A DNA stretch of 51,620 nucleotides from Gemmatimonadota bacterium (lineage in GTDB: Bacteria > Gemmatimonadota > Gemmatimonadetes > Longimicrobiales > Gaopeijiaceae). The notes beneath the pieces were generated by a model. That model saw only the letters and a program-made list of their open reading frames with translations. It was not told the DNA's origin and made no database searches. This document shows, one piece after another, positions 26,431 through 34,045 of this stretch (position 1 is the stretch's first letter; every line of letters starts with the position of its first letter). The position numbers and the translations under genes were made by a program. The stretch covers positions 1 through 51,620 of the forward strand of contig JAOUPR010000016.1 in the NCBI GenBank assembly GCA_029879725.1. The letters are read 5' to 3'.

Positions 26431-27588
26431 ATGATGTCGAAACGGAGCCGCATTCTGGTGCTGGTGAGCGCCCTGGCACTGGGACTGATGTACGTTCTTC
26501 CCGTGTGGAAGATCGACCTCGAGGCTCCCCAATACCCCGAAGGGTTGGGGATGCGGATCCAGGTGAACACCATCGTGGGAGTGAAGAAGCACGACCTGGA
26601 CAACATCAACAACCTGAACCACTACATCGGGATGAAGCGGATCGTCCCCGAGTCCATCCCCGAGTTGGCGGTGATGCCGGTGATCGTGGCCGTGCTCATG
26701 GCGCTGGGCGTGTTCGTGGCGCTGGTGGGCCGCAGATGGCTCCTCTACACGTGGATGGCTCTGTTCTTGAGCATATCCGCCGTGGGGATGGTGGACTTCT
26801 GGAGGTGGGAATACGACTACGGCCACAACCTCGACGACGAGCACGCCATCATCAAGATTCCCGGGATGAGTTATCAACCACCCCTCATCGGCTCGCGTCA
26901 GATCCTCAACTTCAAGGCGCATTCCTGGCCCGGTGGCGGGGGATGGGCCGCGATCCTGGCGGGGATGGTGGGTTTCGGGGTGGCGGTTTCGGAGTGGCGG
27001 CGCGTCCGGGGCAAGTCGGGTGGTGAGGGCAGCGCACCGACCACGGGTGGCGCGTCCGGTGGGGGTGCCACGGCGGCGGGTCTGGCCGGGGCGGTCCTGC
27101 TCGCCGCCACGACGGGGTGCGGAGAACCCGGACCCAGGCCGCTGGTCGCCGGGACGGACCAGTGCGGCCAGTGTCTCATGACCGTGGCGGACGACGGCCA
27201 CGGGGCCGAGCTGGTCACGACCACAGGGAAGGTCTACACCTTCGATTCGGTGGAGTGCATGGTGGCCTACCGGACCCACGGAGTGGGTGATGAGAAGATC
27301 CACTCCGTCTGGGTGACCGACTTCTCCAACCCGGAAGTCCTCGTGGACGCCACGGAGGCATTCTTTCTGGTGAGTCCGACGCTGGCGTCGCCCATGGGGC
27401 TGGGGATCACGGCCTTCGCCCTGCGGCAGGACCGGGACGGGGCCGTCCACGCCTTCGGGGGGACGCCGAGGGACTGGGCCGGCGTCCAGGAGCTGGTCAT
27501 GGCCGAGTGGCCGGAAGGGAGCCCACCCATGGGCCACGGTGGGCACACCGCGTCCATGGCACCGGCTCCGTCGAGTCCCGGAGGGTAA
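26431..27588 (+). CDS. nosL: Fusion of a four-helix membrane protein to a NosL copper-chaperone domain
   Basis: One uninterrupted 385-residue frame. Residues 1-190 form a membrane protein with helices at about 7-25, 82-100, 103-122 and 171-187 and the motif INNLNHYIGMK (59-69), as in membrane proteins encoded beside nosZ in clade II clusters (possibly equivalent to Wolinella NosB). A basic linker (188-213) leads to a fifth helix (214-230) that looks like a former NosL lipoprotein signal (GLAGAVLLAATTGC). The NosL domain begins at about 240 with CGQCLM (C245, C248, M250), has FDSVECM (C276) and ends MGHGGH. NosL delivers Cu(I) to NosZ. With the N-terminus inside, the topology places NosL in the periplasm, as required. 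Two ATG codons (26431, 26434) follow AGGA. Confidence 0.85.
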   Translation: MMSKRSRILVLVSALALGLMYVLPVWKIDLEAPQYPEGLGMRIQVNTIVGVKKHDLDNINNLNHYIGMKRIVPESIPELAVMPVIVAVLMALGVFVALVGRRWLLYTWMALFLSISAVGMVDFWRWEYDYGHNLDDEHAIIKIPGMSYQPPLIGSRQILNFKAHSWPGGGGWAAILAGMVGFGVAVSEWRRVRGKSGGEGSAPTTGGASGGGATAAGLAGAVLLAATTGCGEPGPRPLVAGTDQCGQCLMTVADDGHGAELVTTTGKVYTFDSVECMVAYRTHGVGDEKIHSVWVTDFSNPEVLVDATEAFFLVSPTLASPMGLGITAFALRQDRDGAVHAFGGTPRDWAGVQELVMAEWPEGSPPMGHGGHTASMAPAPSSPGG

Positions 27589-27592
27589 ACGA

Positions 27593-28894
27593 ATGGCGAC
27601 CCTCCCACTCCTCGCCGCGACTCTGCTCCTCCTCTCGACACCTCCCGCCGCCCCGGGGACGGGCACGTCCGGAGATCCGGGGCCCGTGGACGCGTCCCGC
27701 CTCCACACGGTGGGCGCCGCGGGGACCTTCACGACCATCACGGAGGCCCTCGCCGCCGCCGCCGCGGGAGACACCGTGCTGGTGGCCGCCGGGGTCTACG
27801 CCGAGCCGACGCTGATCGTGTCGGTTCCGCTCACGCTCATCGGAGAGGAGGGCGCCGTCCTGGACGGCGAAGGCGAGCGCGGGATCCTGGAGATCCGCTC
27901 CGACTCCGTCACCGTCCAGGGTTTCCTCTTCCGCGACACCGGCATCTCCTTCACCGACGACCGCTCGGCGGTGAAGATCGACCGCGTCCGCTTCTGCCGC
28001 GTCGAGGGGAACCGCTTCGAGGATACCTTCTTCGGGATCTACCTGGCCAACGCGGGAGACTGTCTCATCGCGGACAACGACCTCTCGGCCTCCGGCGACC
28101 GGGAGACGCGCTCGGGGAACGGGATCCACCTCTGGTATTCGGTGAGGGTCCGCATCGAAGGGAATCGCGTCCGCGGTCACCGGGACGGGATCTACTTCGA
28201 ATTCGTGGAAGACAGCCGGGTCTCGGGGAACGACAGCCGCGGGAACCTGCGCTACGGGTTGCACTTCATGTTCTCCGACGGGTGCGAATACCGGGACAAC
28301 ACCTTCGCCCGCAACGGCGCCGGGGTGGCCGTGATGTATACGCGGAACGTCGTCATGGTCGGGAACGATTTCGACGACAACCGGGGAGGCGCCGCTTTCG
28401 GTCTCCTCCTCAAGGACATCACCGACTCGTCCATTCGGGAGAACCGTTTCCGCCGGAACTCGGTGGCTCTCTATGCCGAGGGCGCCAACCGCCTGGAGGT
28501 GGAGTCCAACGAGTTCGTGGAGAACGGATGGGCCGTGAAGATGATGGCCAACTCCGAGGGGAGCCGCTTCCAGGGGAACAACTTCCTCGGGAATTCGTTC
28601 GACGTGTCCACCAACAGCCGCCGCGCGTACTCCACCTTCTCGGGGAACTTCTGGGATCGCTACCGGGGATACGACCGGGACGCCGACGGAGTGGGGGACG
28701 TTCCCTACCGCCCGGTCCGTCTCTTCTCGCTCGTGGTTTCGCAGAACGAACCCGTACTGGTGCTCCAGCGGAGCCCGCTGGTATTTCTCGTGGACCTGGT
28801 GGAGCAGGTGTTCCCGCTCCTGACCCCAGCCAACCTCACCGATCCGGAGCCGCGGCTCCTCCCCCTGCCCAACCCGTGGAGAATCCCGTCATGA
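27593..28894 (+). CDS. nosD: NosD, periplasmic copper-site assembly protein
   Basis: A 433-residue protein, start ATG 27593 with GGAGGG upstream, 4 bases after the NosL fusion. A signal peptide (MATLPLLAATLLLLSTPPAA) precedes a right-handed beta-helix built of CASH/PbH1 repeats: recurrent NxF/NxxxxG turns such as VEGNRFEDTFFGIYLANAGDCLIADNDLS, ENRFRRNSVALYAEGANRLEVESNEFVENG. The end (SGNFWDRYRGYDRDADGVGDVPYRPVRLF) is typical of NosD. NosD works with the NosFY ABC transporter to build the CuZ sulfide cluster of NosZ. The stop overlaps the nosF start (ATGA). Confidence 0.93.
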   Translation: MATLPLLAATLLLLSTPPAAPGTGTSGDPGPVDASRLHTVGAAGTFTTITEALAAAAAGDTVLVAAGVYAEPTLIVSVPLTLIGEEGAVLDGEGERGILEIRSDSVTVQGFLFRDTGISFTDDRSAVKIDRVRFCRVEGNRFEDTFFGIYLANAGDCLIADNDLSASGDRETRSGNGIHLWYSVRVRIEGNRVRGHRDGIYFEFVEDSRVSGNDSRGNLRYGLHFMFSDGCEYRDNTFARNGAGVAVMYTRNVVMVGNDFDDNRGGAAFGLLLKDITDSSIRENRFRRNSVALYAEGANRLEVESNEFVENGWAVKMMANSEGSRFQGNNFLGNSFDVSTNSRRAYSTFSGNFWDRYRGYDRDADGVGDVPYRPVRLFSLVVSQNEPVLVLQRSPLVFLVDLVEQVFPLLTPANLTDPEPRLLPLPNPWRIPS

Positions 28895-29688
28895 CCGTGT
28901 CCGCCGACCCCGCCACGCTGGAGGTGCGGGGACTCTGCAAGCGATTCGACAGCCGGCAGGTGCTGGACACCGTGGACCTGGACTTCCAACCCGGGTGCAT
29001 CACCGCGCTGCTGGGGCCCAACGGAGCGGGAAAGACCACGCTGCTCAAGTGCGTGCTGGGGCTGGTGCGCCCCGACGAAGGCACGATCCGCCTCGGTGCC
29101 CAGGAGGTGAACGGCCAGGGAGCGTACCGTGAGGAGATCGGTTACATGCCCCAGCTTCCCCGGCTCCCGGGAAACCTGACCGGGTGGGAGATGGCGTCCA
29201 TGTTGGACGATCTCCGCACCTTCACGGGCACCCCCGACGAGGACCTCATCGACTCCCTGGAAGTGCGCGAGGAGATGGACAAGCCCTTTCGCCTCCTCTC
29301 CGGGGGTACGCGCCAGAAGGTGAACGCGGCGTTGGCGTTCCGGTACGGAGCGCCGGTGATGATCCTCGATGAGCCCACCGCGGGGCTGGATCCCCTCGCC
29401 GCCATGACGCTGAAGGAGAAGGTGCGGGCGGAGCGGGAGCGGGGGCGCACCATCCTGGTGACGTCCCACAATCTGGGGGAACTGGAGTCGCTGGCCGACC
29501 AGGTGGTGTTCCTCCTGGAAGGGAGGGTGCGCTTCGCCGGGACCCTCGACTCGCTCTGGGCCGACACGTCACAGACCACGCTGGAGGGCGCCATAGCCGA
29601 GCTCATGCGCCGCAACGGGAGGCGGGAGGCCGGCGCGGAGTCGCGGACCGGTACGGTAGAGGGAACGCCGAGCATGGAGGTGGCGTGA
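28891..29688 (+). CDS. nosF: NosF, ABC transporter ATPase for NosZ maturation
   Basis: A 265-residue cytoplasmic ATPase whose ATG overlaps the nosD stop (ATGA). Visible motifs are Walker A GPNGAGKTT, Q-loop region GYMPQLPRLPGNLT, signature LSGGTRQKV, Walker B VMILDEPTAGLD and the H-loop VTSHNLGE. With NosY it forms the transporter thought to supply a sulfur species or copper chaperoning for CuZ assembly through NosD. Overlap with the neighbours on both sides implies tight translational coupling. The C-terminus (about 240-265) is longer and low-complexity compared with the core. Confidence 0.95.
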   Translation: MTVSADPATLEVRGLCKRFDSRQVLDTVDLDFQPGCITALLGPNGAGKTTLLKCVLGLVRPDEGTIRLGAQEVNGQGAYREEIGYMPQLPRLPGNLTGWEMASMLDDLRTFTGTPDEDLIDSLEVREEMDKPFRLLSGGTRQKVNAALAFRYGAPVMILDEPTAGLDPLAAMTLKEKVRAERERGRTILVTSHNLGELESLADQVVFLLEGRVRFAGTLDSLWADTSQTTLEGAIAELMRRNGRREAGAESRTGTVEGTPSMEVA

Positions 29689-30476
29689 TGGGCACGGTCT
29701 GGAAGGTGTTCCACTATCAATTCCGCGATCTCATCCGGGGGCGGGCCCTGGCGGGGTACACGCTCTTCTTCGGCGCGGCCACCTGGGGGCTCCTCCACCT
29801 GGGCGGGGGCCCGGTGCGGGCGCTCCCCTCCCTTGCCACGCTGGTGATCCTGGTGGTTCCCCTGGTGAGCATCCTGGTGACCACCACCTTCGCGTACGGG
29901 AGCGAGGAGTTCACCGAACTCCTCCTCTCCCACCCCGTGGGGCGGGGGCGACTGTTCGCCGGCCTCTACCTGGCGTTGACCGTCCCCCTGGCGGGGGCGT
30001 TCCTCCTGGGGCTGGGGATCCCCTTCCTCGCGGGCGGGGGTGCCGCCGGAGGACTCGGCGGGATGGTCGCGCTGGGTGTGGCCGGCGCCCTTCTCACCGC
30101 CGTGTTCGCCTCACTCGGCTTCCTCATCGCGGTGTCGGTGCACGACATGGCCCGTGGCGCGGGGCTCGCCCTCCTGGTCTGGCTGGCCCTGGCCGTTCTG
30201 TACGACGGCGTCGTGCTGGTGGTGGCCCACCAGGCGGCGGCCTATCCGCTGGAGAGGATCATGCTGGCGCTCATGCTCCTCAACCCGGTGGACGTGGGGC
30301 GCGTCCTCTCCCTCATGGCACTGGACGTGTCGGCCATGCTGGGGTACACCGGAGCCGTCTTCCGGGACTTCTTCGGCGGGGCGACGGGCGTCGTGATCGC
30401 GCTGGCTTCCCTGGTGGCGTGGGCGGTGGTTCCGGCCTGGCTGGCCCTTCATCGCTTCCGGCACAAGGATTTCTAG
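29688..30476 (+). CDS. nosY: NosY, ABC transporter permease for NosZ maturation
   Basis: A 262-residue integral membrane protein. The ATG at 29688 overlaps the nosF stop (TGATG) with GGAGG seven bases upstream. It has about six hydrophobic helices and conserved features of NosY/ABC-2 permeases: FRDLIRGR near the N-terminus, YGSEEFTELLLSHPVGRGRLFAGLYLAL after the second helix, and LLNPVDVGRVLSLMALDVSAMLGYTGA in the second half. It is the partner of NosF and the last gene of the nos operon. Neither nosR nor nosX follows, as is common for clade II clusters. The next gene is convergent, only 12 bases away. Confidence 0.93.
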   Translation: MGTVWKVFHYQFRDLIRGRALAGYTLFFGAATWGLLHLGGGPVRALPSLATLVILVVPLVSILVTTTFAYGSEEFTELLLSHPVGRGRLFAGLYLALTVPLAGAFLLGLGIPFLAGGGAAGGLGGMVALGVAGALLTAVFASLGFLIAVSVHDMARGAGLALLVWLALAVLYDGVVLVVAHQAAAYPLERIMLALMLLNPVDVGRVLSLMALDVSAMLGYTGAVFRDFFGGATGVVIALASLVAWAVVPAWLALHRFRHKDF

Positions 30477-30488
30477 GCGACCCCTCCC

Positions 30489-31517
30489 TCATCCCCCCGG
30501 ATTGAAGAGGAAGAAGTCGTGGATGGCGCGGGACACCTGCGCGATGGCGGCTTCACGCTCCGTGGTCGGGTTGTCCGAATCCTTCACGAAAACCACGGTG
30601 ACCACGTGGCCGGCGTCACCGGGGAGGTAGACGATCCCCACGTCGTTGGTGCTGGCGCCGATGGTCCCGGTCTTGTGGGCCACGACCGTCTCCGGGGGGA
30701 GGATCCCCTTGATGCGGGCGCCTCCCGTCTCCACCCGGCGCAGCACGTCCAGGAGGATCTCCGTGCTCCGGGCGCTCACGGCCTCACCCTTCCAGATCAA
30801 GCGGAGGAGGTGGGCCATTCCTCGTGGCGTGCTCGTGTCCCGGAGGTCGGTGGCGAACGCGGTGGCGGCCGCGTCCCGTGCCTCCGGGGTGAGGTCGGAG
30901 GCCAGTGAGCGCCACAGGGCGGGAGAGATCCGGCCGTCGGCGGGCGCGCCTTCGATTCCCACCCAATCCCCGATGAGGAGGGAGGTGGGGCGGTCCACGC
31001 GGACGCCCGCCACTCCCAGGGCTTCCATCCGGGCGGTCACCGCCGCCGCGCCCCCCGCCCCCGCCAGCGTGAGGTCCGTGGCGCTGTTGTCGCTGATGAG
31101 GAGCATGAGCTCCATGAGGTTGCGCCGGGAGAGGATCACTCCCGGATCGTCGAAGAGGCGGGACAGCGTGCCGCTCCCGGGGTGGAGGTCCATGGAGTCC
31201 AATTCCACCATGTCGGAGAGGGAGATCTCGCCCCGGTCCACGCGGGTCAGGAGCTGCACCGCCACCGGGACCTTGAAGGTGCTGGCCATGGGGAAGGGGA
31301 CGTCGGCGTTGAGGTAGACCTCGCGCCCCGTCTCGAGGTGGATGGCCGCCACCCCCATGGACCCTCCGGAGATGGACTCGAGCCGCTCCATCTCCGCCGC
31401 CAGGCGCGCCAGGGCGGGGTCGCCTTCGGGGATGGTCTGGGCAGGGAGCGCGGTGGCGGCGAGTGTGAGGACGGTGGCGGCGCACGCCGCGGTCGGCAGG
31501 GTTCGCGGGCCTTTCAT
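30489..31517 (-). CDS. Class A beta-lactamase-like serine hydrolase lacking the usual Glu166 (exported)
   Basis: A 342-residue exported protein, ATG 31517 with AGGAG nine bases upstream and a signal peptide ending LPAQ. It shows the three serine beta-lactamase motifs: S79-T-F-K82, S142-D-N and K282-T-G, in FPMASTFKVPVAV, LLISDNSATD and VVAHKTGTIG. By my hand alignment the omega loop reads VDRPTSLLIGDW, where TEM-type enzymes have DRWEPELN, so the deacylating Glu166 and Asn170 are absent, and about 45 residues separate it from the following DTSTP. Activity against beta-lactams is therefore doubtful; a cell-wall or ester hydrolase is an alternative. Its start is 16 bases after the homocysteine methyltransferase stop, so it may be the fourth gene of that operon. 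Confidence 0.75.
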   Translation of the reverse strand: MKGPRTLPTAACAATVLTLAATALPAQTIPEGDPALARLAAEMERLESISGGSMGVAAIHLETGREVYLNADVPFPMASTFKVPVAVQLLTRVDRGEISLSDMVELDSMDLHPGSGTLSRLFDDPGVILSRRNLMELMLLISDNSATDLTLAGAGGAAAVTARMEALGVAGVRVDRPTSLLIGDWVGIEGAPADGRISPALWRSLASDLTPEARDAAATAFATDLRDTSTPRGMAHLLRLIWKGEAVSARSTEILLDVLRRVETGGARIKGILPPETVVAHKTGTIGASTNDVGIVYLPGDAGHVVTVVFVKDSDNPTTEREAAIAQVSRAIHDFFLFNPGG

Positions 31518-31533
31518 GGTACCACTCCTTCGC

Positions 31534-32475
31534 TCAGTCGTTACGTGGTCGATCCAGGATCCTTCGGAACGCGGTGATGTGTTCGGGCGTGCTCCCGCAG
31601 CACCCTCCCACGACGAGGGCTCCGGCCTCCACCAGCCGGTGGATGGTGGCCGCCATGGAGGCGGGAGTCTCGTGGTAGACGACGCCGTCACGGGTCAGCT
31701 CGGGGAGACCCGCGTTGGGTTGGGCCAGGAGCGGGAGGCCTGTGGCTTCCCGCATGGCCGCCACCACCGACACGTACTCGTCGCCGGTGAGGGACGTGCC
31801 GCAGTTGCACCCCACCAGGTCGGCTCCGGCCTCCGCGGCGGCTCGGGCGGCCTCGGCGGGCGCGAGGCCCATCATGGTGCGGGGGATGCCGGTCTTCACC
31901 CGGTCGAAGGCGAAGCTCGCCAGCACCAGGGGCGCGCCGGCGTCCCGGGCGGCACGTACCGCGGCCTCCATCTCGTCGAGTGCGGTGAGCGTCTCGATGA
32001 GGATGCCGTCCGCCCCTCCTTCCAGGAGGGCGTCGATCTGCTCCCGGAAGGCGTCGTAGGCCTCGTCGGGGGTGACGTCTCCCAGGGGGGCGAGAATGGA
32101 ACCCGTGGGGCCCACGTCGCCGAGGACGAAGGCGTCGTCGCCGGCGGCCTCCCTGGCCAGGCGCGCCGCCGCCCGATTGAACTCCGCCGCCCTTCCCTCC
32201 ATGTCGTGGAGGCGCAGGCGCAGGCGCGTGCCCCCGAAGCTGTTGGTGGTGACGAGGTCGGATCCGGCGTCCAGGTAGCTCCGGTGGAGCGCCAGGACCA
32301 CGTCCGGACGCTCCACGTTGAGGGCCTCCAGGCACCCGCCGGGCTCCACGCCGGAGCGTTGCAGTTCCGTCCCGGTGGCGCCGTCGGCGAGGATGGGGCT
32401 CTCCCCTCCCTCAGCCAGGAAGAGGAGCGTGCCCAGCGAGCCGAGCTTGCGGAGGCCCCGTCCCGAATCACCCAT
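31534..32475 (-). CDS. Homocysteine S-methyltransferase family protein
   Basis: A 313-residue cytoplasmic enzyme matching the homocysteine-binding module of MetH and betaine-homocysteine methyltransferase. Features are LADGATGTELQRSG (29-42), NVERPDVVLALHRSYLDAGSDLVTTNSFG, GDVGPTG and the zinc-thiolate cysteines: GCNCGT (C223, C225) and GGCCGSTPEHI (C292, C293). Zinc activates the homocysteine thiol for methyl attack. The ATG at 32475 overlaps the end of the URO-D-type gene by 8 bases, so both are made together. With the corrinoid protein encoded 6 kb away it could convert methyl-Co to methionine. A stand-alone enzyme that uses betaine or S-methylmethionine is the alternative. Confidence 0.85.
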   Translation of the reverse strand: MGDSGRGLRKLGSLGTLLFLAEGGESPILADGATGTELQRSGVEPGGCLEALNVERPDVVLALHRSYLDAGSDLVTTNSFGGTRLRLRLHDMEGRAAEFNRAAARLAREAAGDDAFVLGDVGPTGSILAPLGDVTPDEAYDAFREQIDALLEGGADGILIETLTALDEMEAAVRAARDAGAPLVLASFAFDRVKTGIPRTMMGLAPAEAARAAAEAGADLVGCNCGTSLTGDEYVSVVAAMREATGLPLLAQPNAGLPELTRDGVVYHETPASMAATIHRLVEAGALVVGGCCGSTPEHITAFRRILDRPRND

Positions 32476-33658
32476 GGGCGGCGAACTCCTCCACGGCCTC
32501 GCGGAGCGCCACGAGGTTCCCACGCGGCGTGGCGGGGGGCACCGAGCACGCCGTGGAGAGGATGTACGCTCCCCCCGGAGCGCCCAGCCGCAGCCGCTCC
32601 AGGGCGGCCGAGCGCACGCTCTCCGGGGTCCCCTGGAGGAGGGTGTGGACGGGGTCCAGGTTCCCCTTGATGAAGACCCGCTTTCCCAGCGCGTCCAGCG
32701 CGTCCGCCAGTTCCACCGTGCCGATGGGGGGTGGGTCCAGCGTGTCGATTCCATCCACTCCGGTGGATTCCATGAGATCGAGGCGGTCGCCGATGGCGCC
32801 GCAGGTGTGGACGTACACCGGGAGGTCGGGGCGCACGGCCTTGATTCCGTCCACCACCGTGCGCATGAAGGGCGCCTCGAAGGCCTGGTAGTGATCCCGT
32901 GAGATGAACCCGCCGCCCACGAAGGCCGACGAGACCAGCACGGCGTCCACGTCTTCGCGGGCGTACAGACCACCCAGACACGCGGCTCCGGATGCCAGGC
33001 GCTCCAGGCTGGCGTGGACCTTCCCCTGGTCCAGGATGAGGGCCATGAGGCCCTCCGTGTACCCGACCAGCTCCATGAACTGGGTGAAAGGGCTGAAGAT
33101 CTCGGCGTGCACGGATACGTCGGGGCCGGCCAACTCGCGTACCCGGCGCAACGTGTCGCAGTGCCATGGCGGGAAGAAGTCCGGGCCGCCCGCCGGGGCC
33201 GGATCGCCGCTGAAGCCCCACGCGTGCGGGTGGCTCACCCCGGAGACGTCGTGGGGCTCCACGTAGAAGAGGGTGTCGGGGTCCACGTCATCGAAGGGGA
33301 CGTGCAGCGCCTCGCCGTCGGCCGTGTACACGTGCGGATTGTCGTCGGCGGGGGCCACGGTGACGCGGCCGTCGGTCCAGTGGATCACGCGATTCCCGTC
33401 CTCGTCTCCGGTGATGGCCCGGACATGATCACGCCAGGACGGGTCGCGTCCGGGGAGGTTCACCAGGATGCCGTCGAATCCGTACCGGCGCTGCAGCTCC
33501 ACCAGTGCCCGGGAGAACGTCTCGGTGTCGTGCCAGACGTCGATCTCGTCGTGATCCGTGTGGAGGAAGTAATGTCCGAGGGAGAGCTGGCACATCAGGG
33601 GAGGGCGATCCGGCTCACCCTTCGCCATGGCCACGGCCATCCTCTCGCGGGACGTCAC
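32468..33658 (-). CDS. URO-D/MtaA-type cobalamin-dependent methyltransferase
   Basis: A 396-residue protein of the uroporphyrinogen decarboxylase superfamily. The GTG at 33658 gives the usual opening MTSRERMAVAMAKGEPDRPPL and overlaps the preceding stop (GTGA). It carries the zinc site of the methyltransferase branch: H284-T-C286 in VYVHTCGAIGDRL and C371 in STACSVPPATPRGNL, absent from haem-pathway decarboxylases. This branch includes MtaA/MtbA and the aryl-ether MtvB-like enzymes, which move methyl groups to or from a corrinoid protein. In this island it should act as methyl donor:corrinoid transferase or as the corrinoid-to-acceptor step. The methyl donor cannot be read from the sequence. 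Confidence 0.82.
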   Translation of the reverse strand: MTSRERMAVAMAKGEPDRPPLMCQLSLGHYFLHTDHDEIDVWHDTETFSRALVELQRRYGFDGILVNLPGRDPSWRDHVRAITGDEDGNRVIHWTDGRVTVAPADDNPHVYTADGEALHVPFDDVDPDTLFYVEPHDVSGVSHPHAWGFSGDPAPAGGPDFFPPWHCDTLRRVRELAGPDVSVHAEIFSPFTQFMELVGYTEGLMALILDQGKVHASLERLASGAACLGGLYAREDVDAVLVSSAFVGGGFISRDHYQAFEAPFMRTVVDGIKAVRPDLPVYVHTCGAIGDRLDLMESTGVDGIDTLDPPPIGTVELADALDALGKRVFIKGNLDPVHTLLQGTPESVRSAALERLRLGAPGGAYILSTACSVPPATPRGNLVALREAVEEFAAHG

Positions 33659-33909
33659 GACAGGGCGCCCCCACCCGACGGGTCGGGAGTGGAGAAACGG
33701 AGGTGGGTGTCTCCTCGGCACACCGTCGCCTCGGGGGTGAACACCTGATTGCCGCACACTTCCGGATACGCGCAGCGGCTCTTCACACCCCGGTGCGGGC
33801 AGCGGTGGCGCGTGCTGGCGTCGGCCATTCCCACCACGTCCGCCAGTGTGGCGGAGAGGCGCAGAAAGGCGGAGTGCAGGGCGTCCCGGCGGTCGTCTTT
33901 GTTCGTCAT
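33655..33909 (-). CDS. Small Cys-rich protein leading the methyltransferase operon (unknown)
   Basis: An 84-residue protein whose stop overlaps the URO-D-type GTG start by 4 bases (GTGA). Residues 1-35 are an amphipathic helix region (DALHSAFLRLSATLADVVGMAD). Then come four cysteines, C37, C46, C52 and C64, in HRCPHRGVKSRC, AYPEVCGNQ and ATVCRG. The spacing CX8CX5CX11C suggests a zinc or Fe-S site. There is no signal peptide or membrane helix. No Shine-Dalgarno site precedes ATG 33909; an internal ATG at codon 28 is possible. I do not recognise the family. Coupling to the methyltransferase implies a role in corrinoid or methyl transfer, electron delivery or regulation. Confidence 0.6.
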   Translation of the reverse strand: MTNKDDRRDALHSAFLRLSATLADVVGMADASTRHRCPHRGVKSRCAYPEVCGNQVFTPEATVCRGDTHLRFSTPDPSGGGALS

Positions 33910-34045
33910 GGGGAGGAGAGTATCGCCATGTGGGGCGGGACTCAATGGTCCGACGTTTCCGGGGGCGGAAGATGAGTCCCCTTTTCCGGAAGGGCCGGGG
34001 TCCACATGTTGCACGTCATACTCCCCCCATCGCAGGATCCTCCCC
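33910..34045. promoter_or_regulatory. Divergent promoter region, Cys-rich operon / TolB_N-TPR gene
   Basis: A 136-base gap between divergent genes. It should hold both promoters and is a likely place for a methyl- or B12-responsive site. No riboswitch-like or palindromic element was recognised. Confidence 0.3.

Noticed and set aside
32468-33658. Haem-pathway uroporphyrinogen decarboxylase (HemE)
   Set aside because: The zinc-binding HTC...C pattern and the neighbouring corrinoid and homocysteine methyltransferase genes fit the methyltransferase branch instead.
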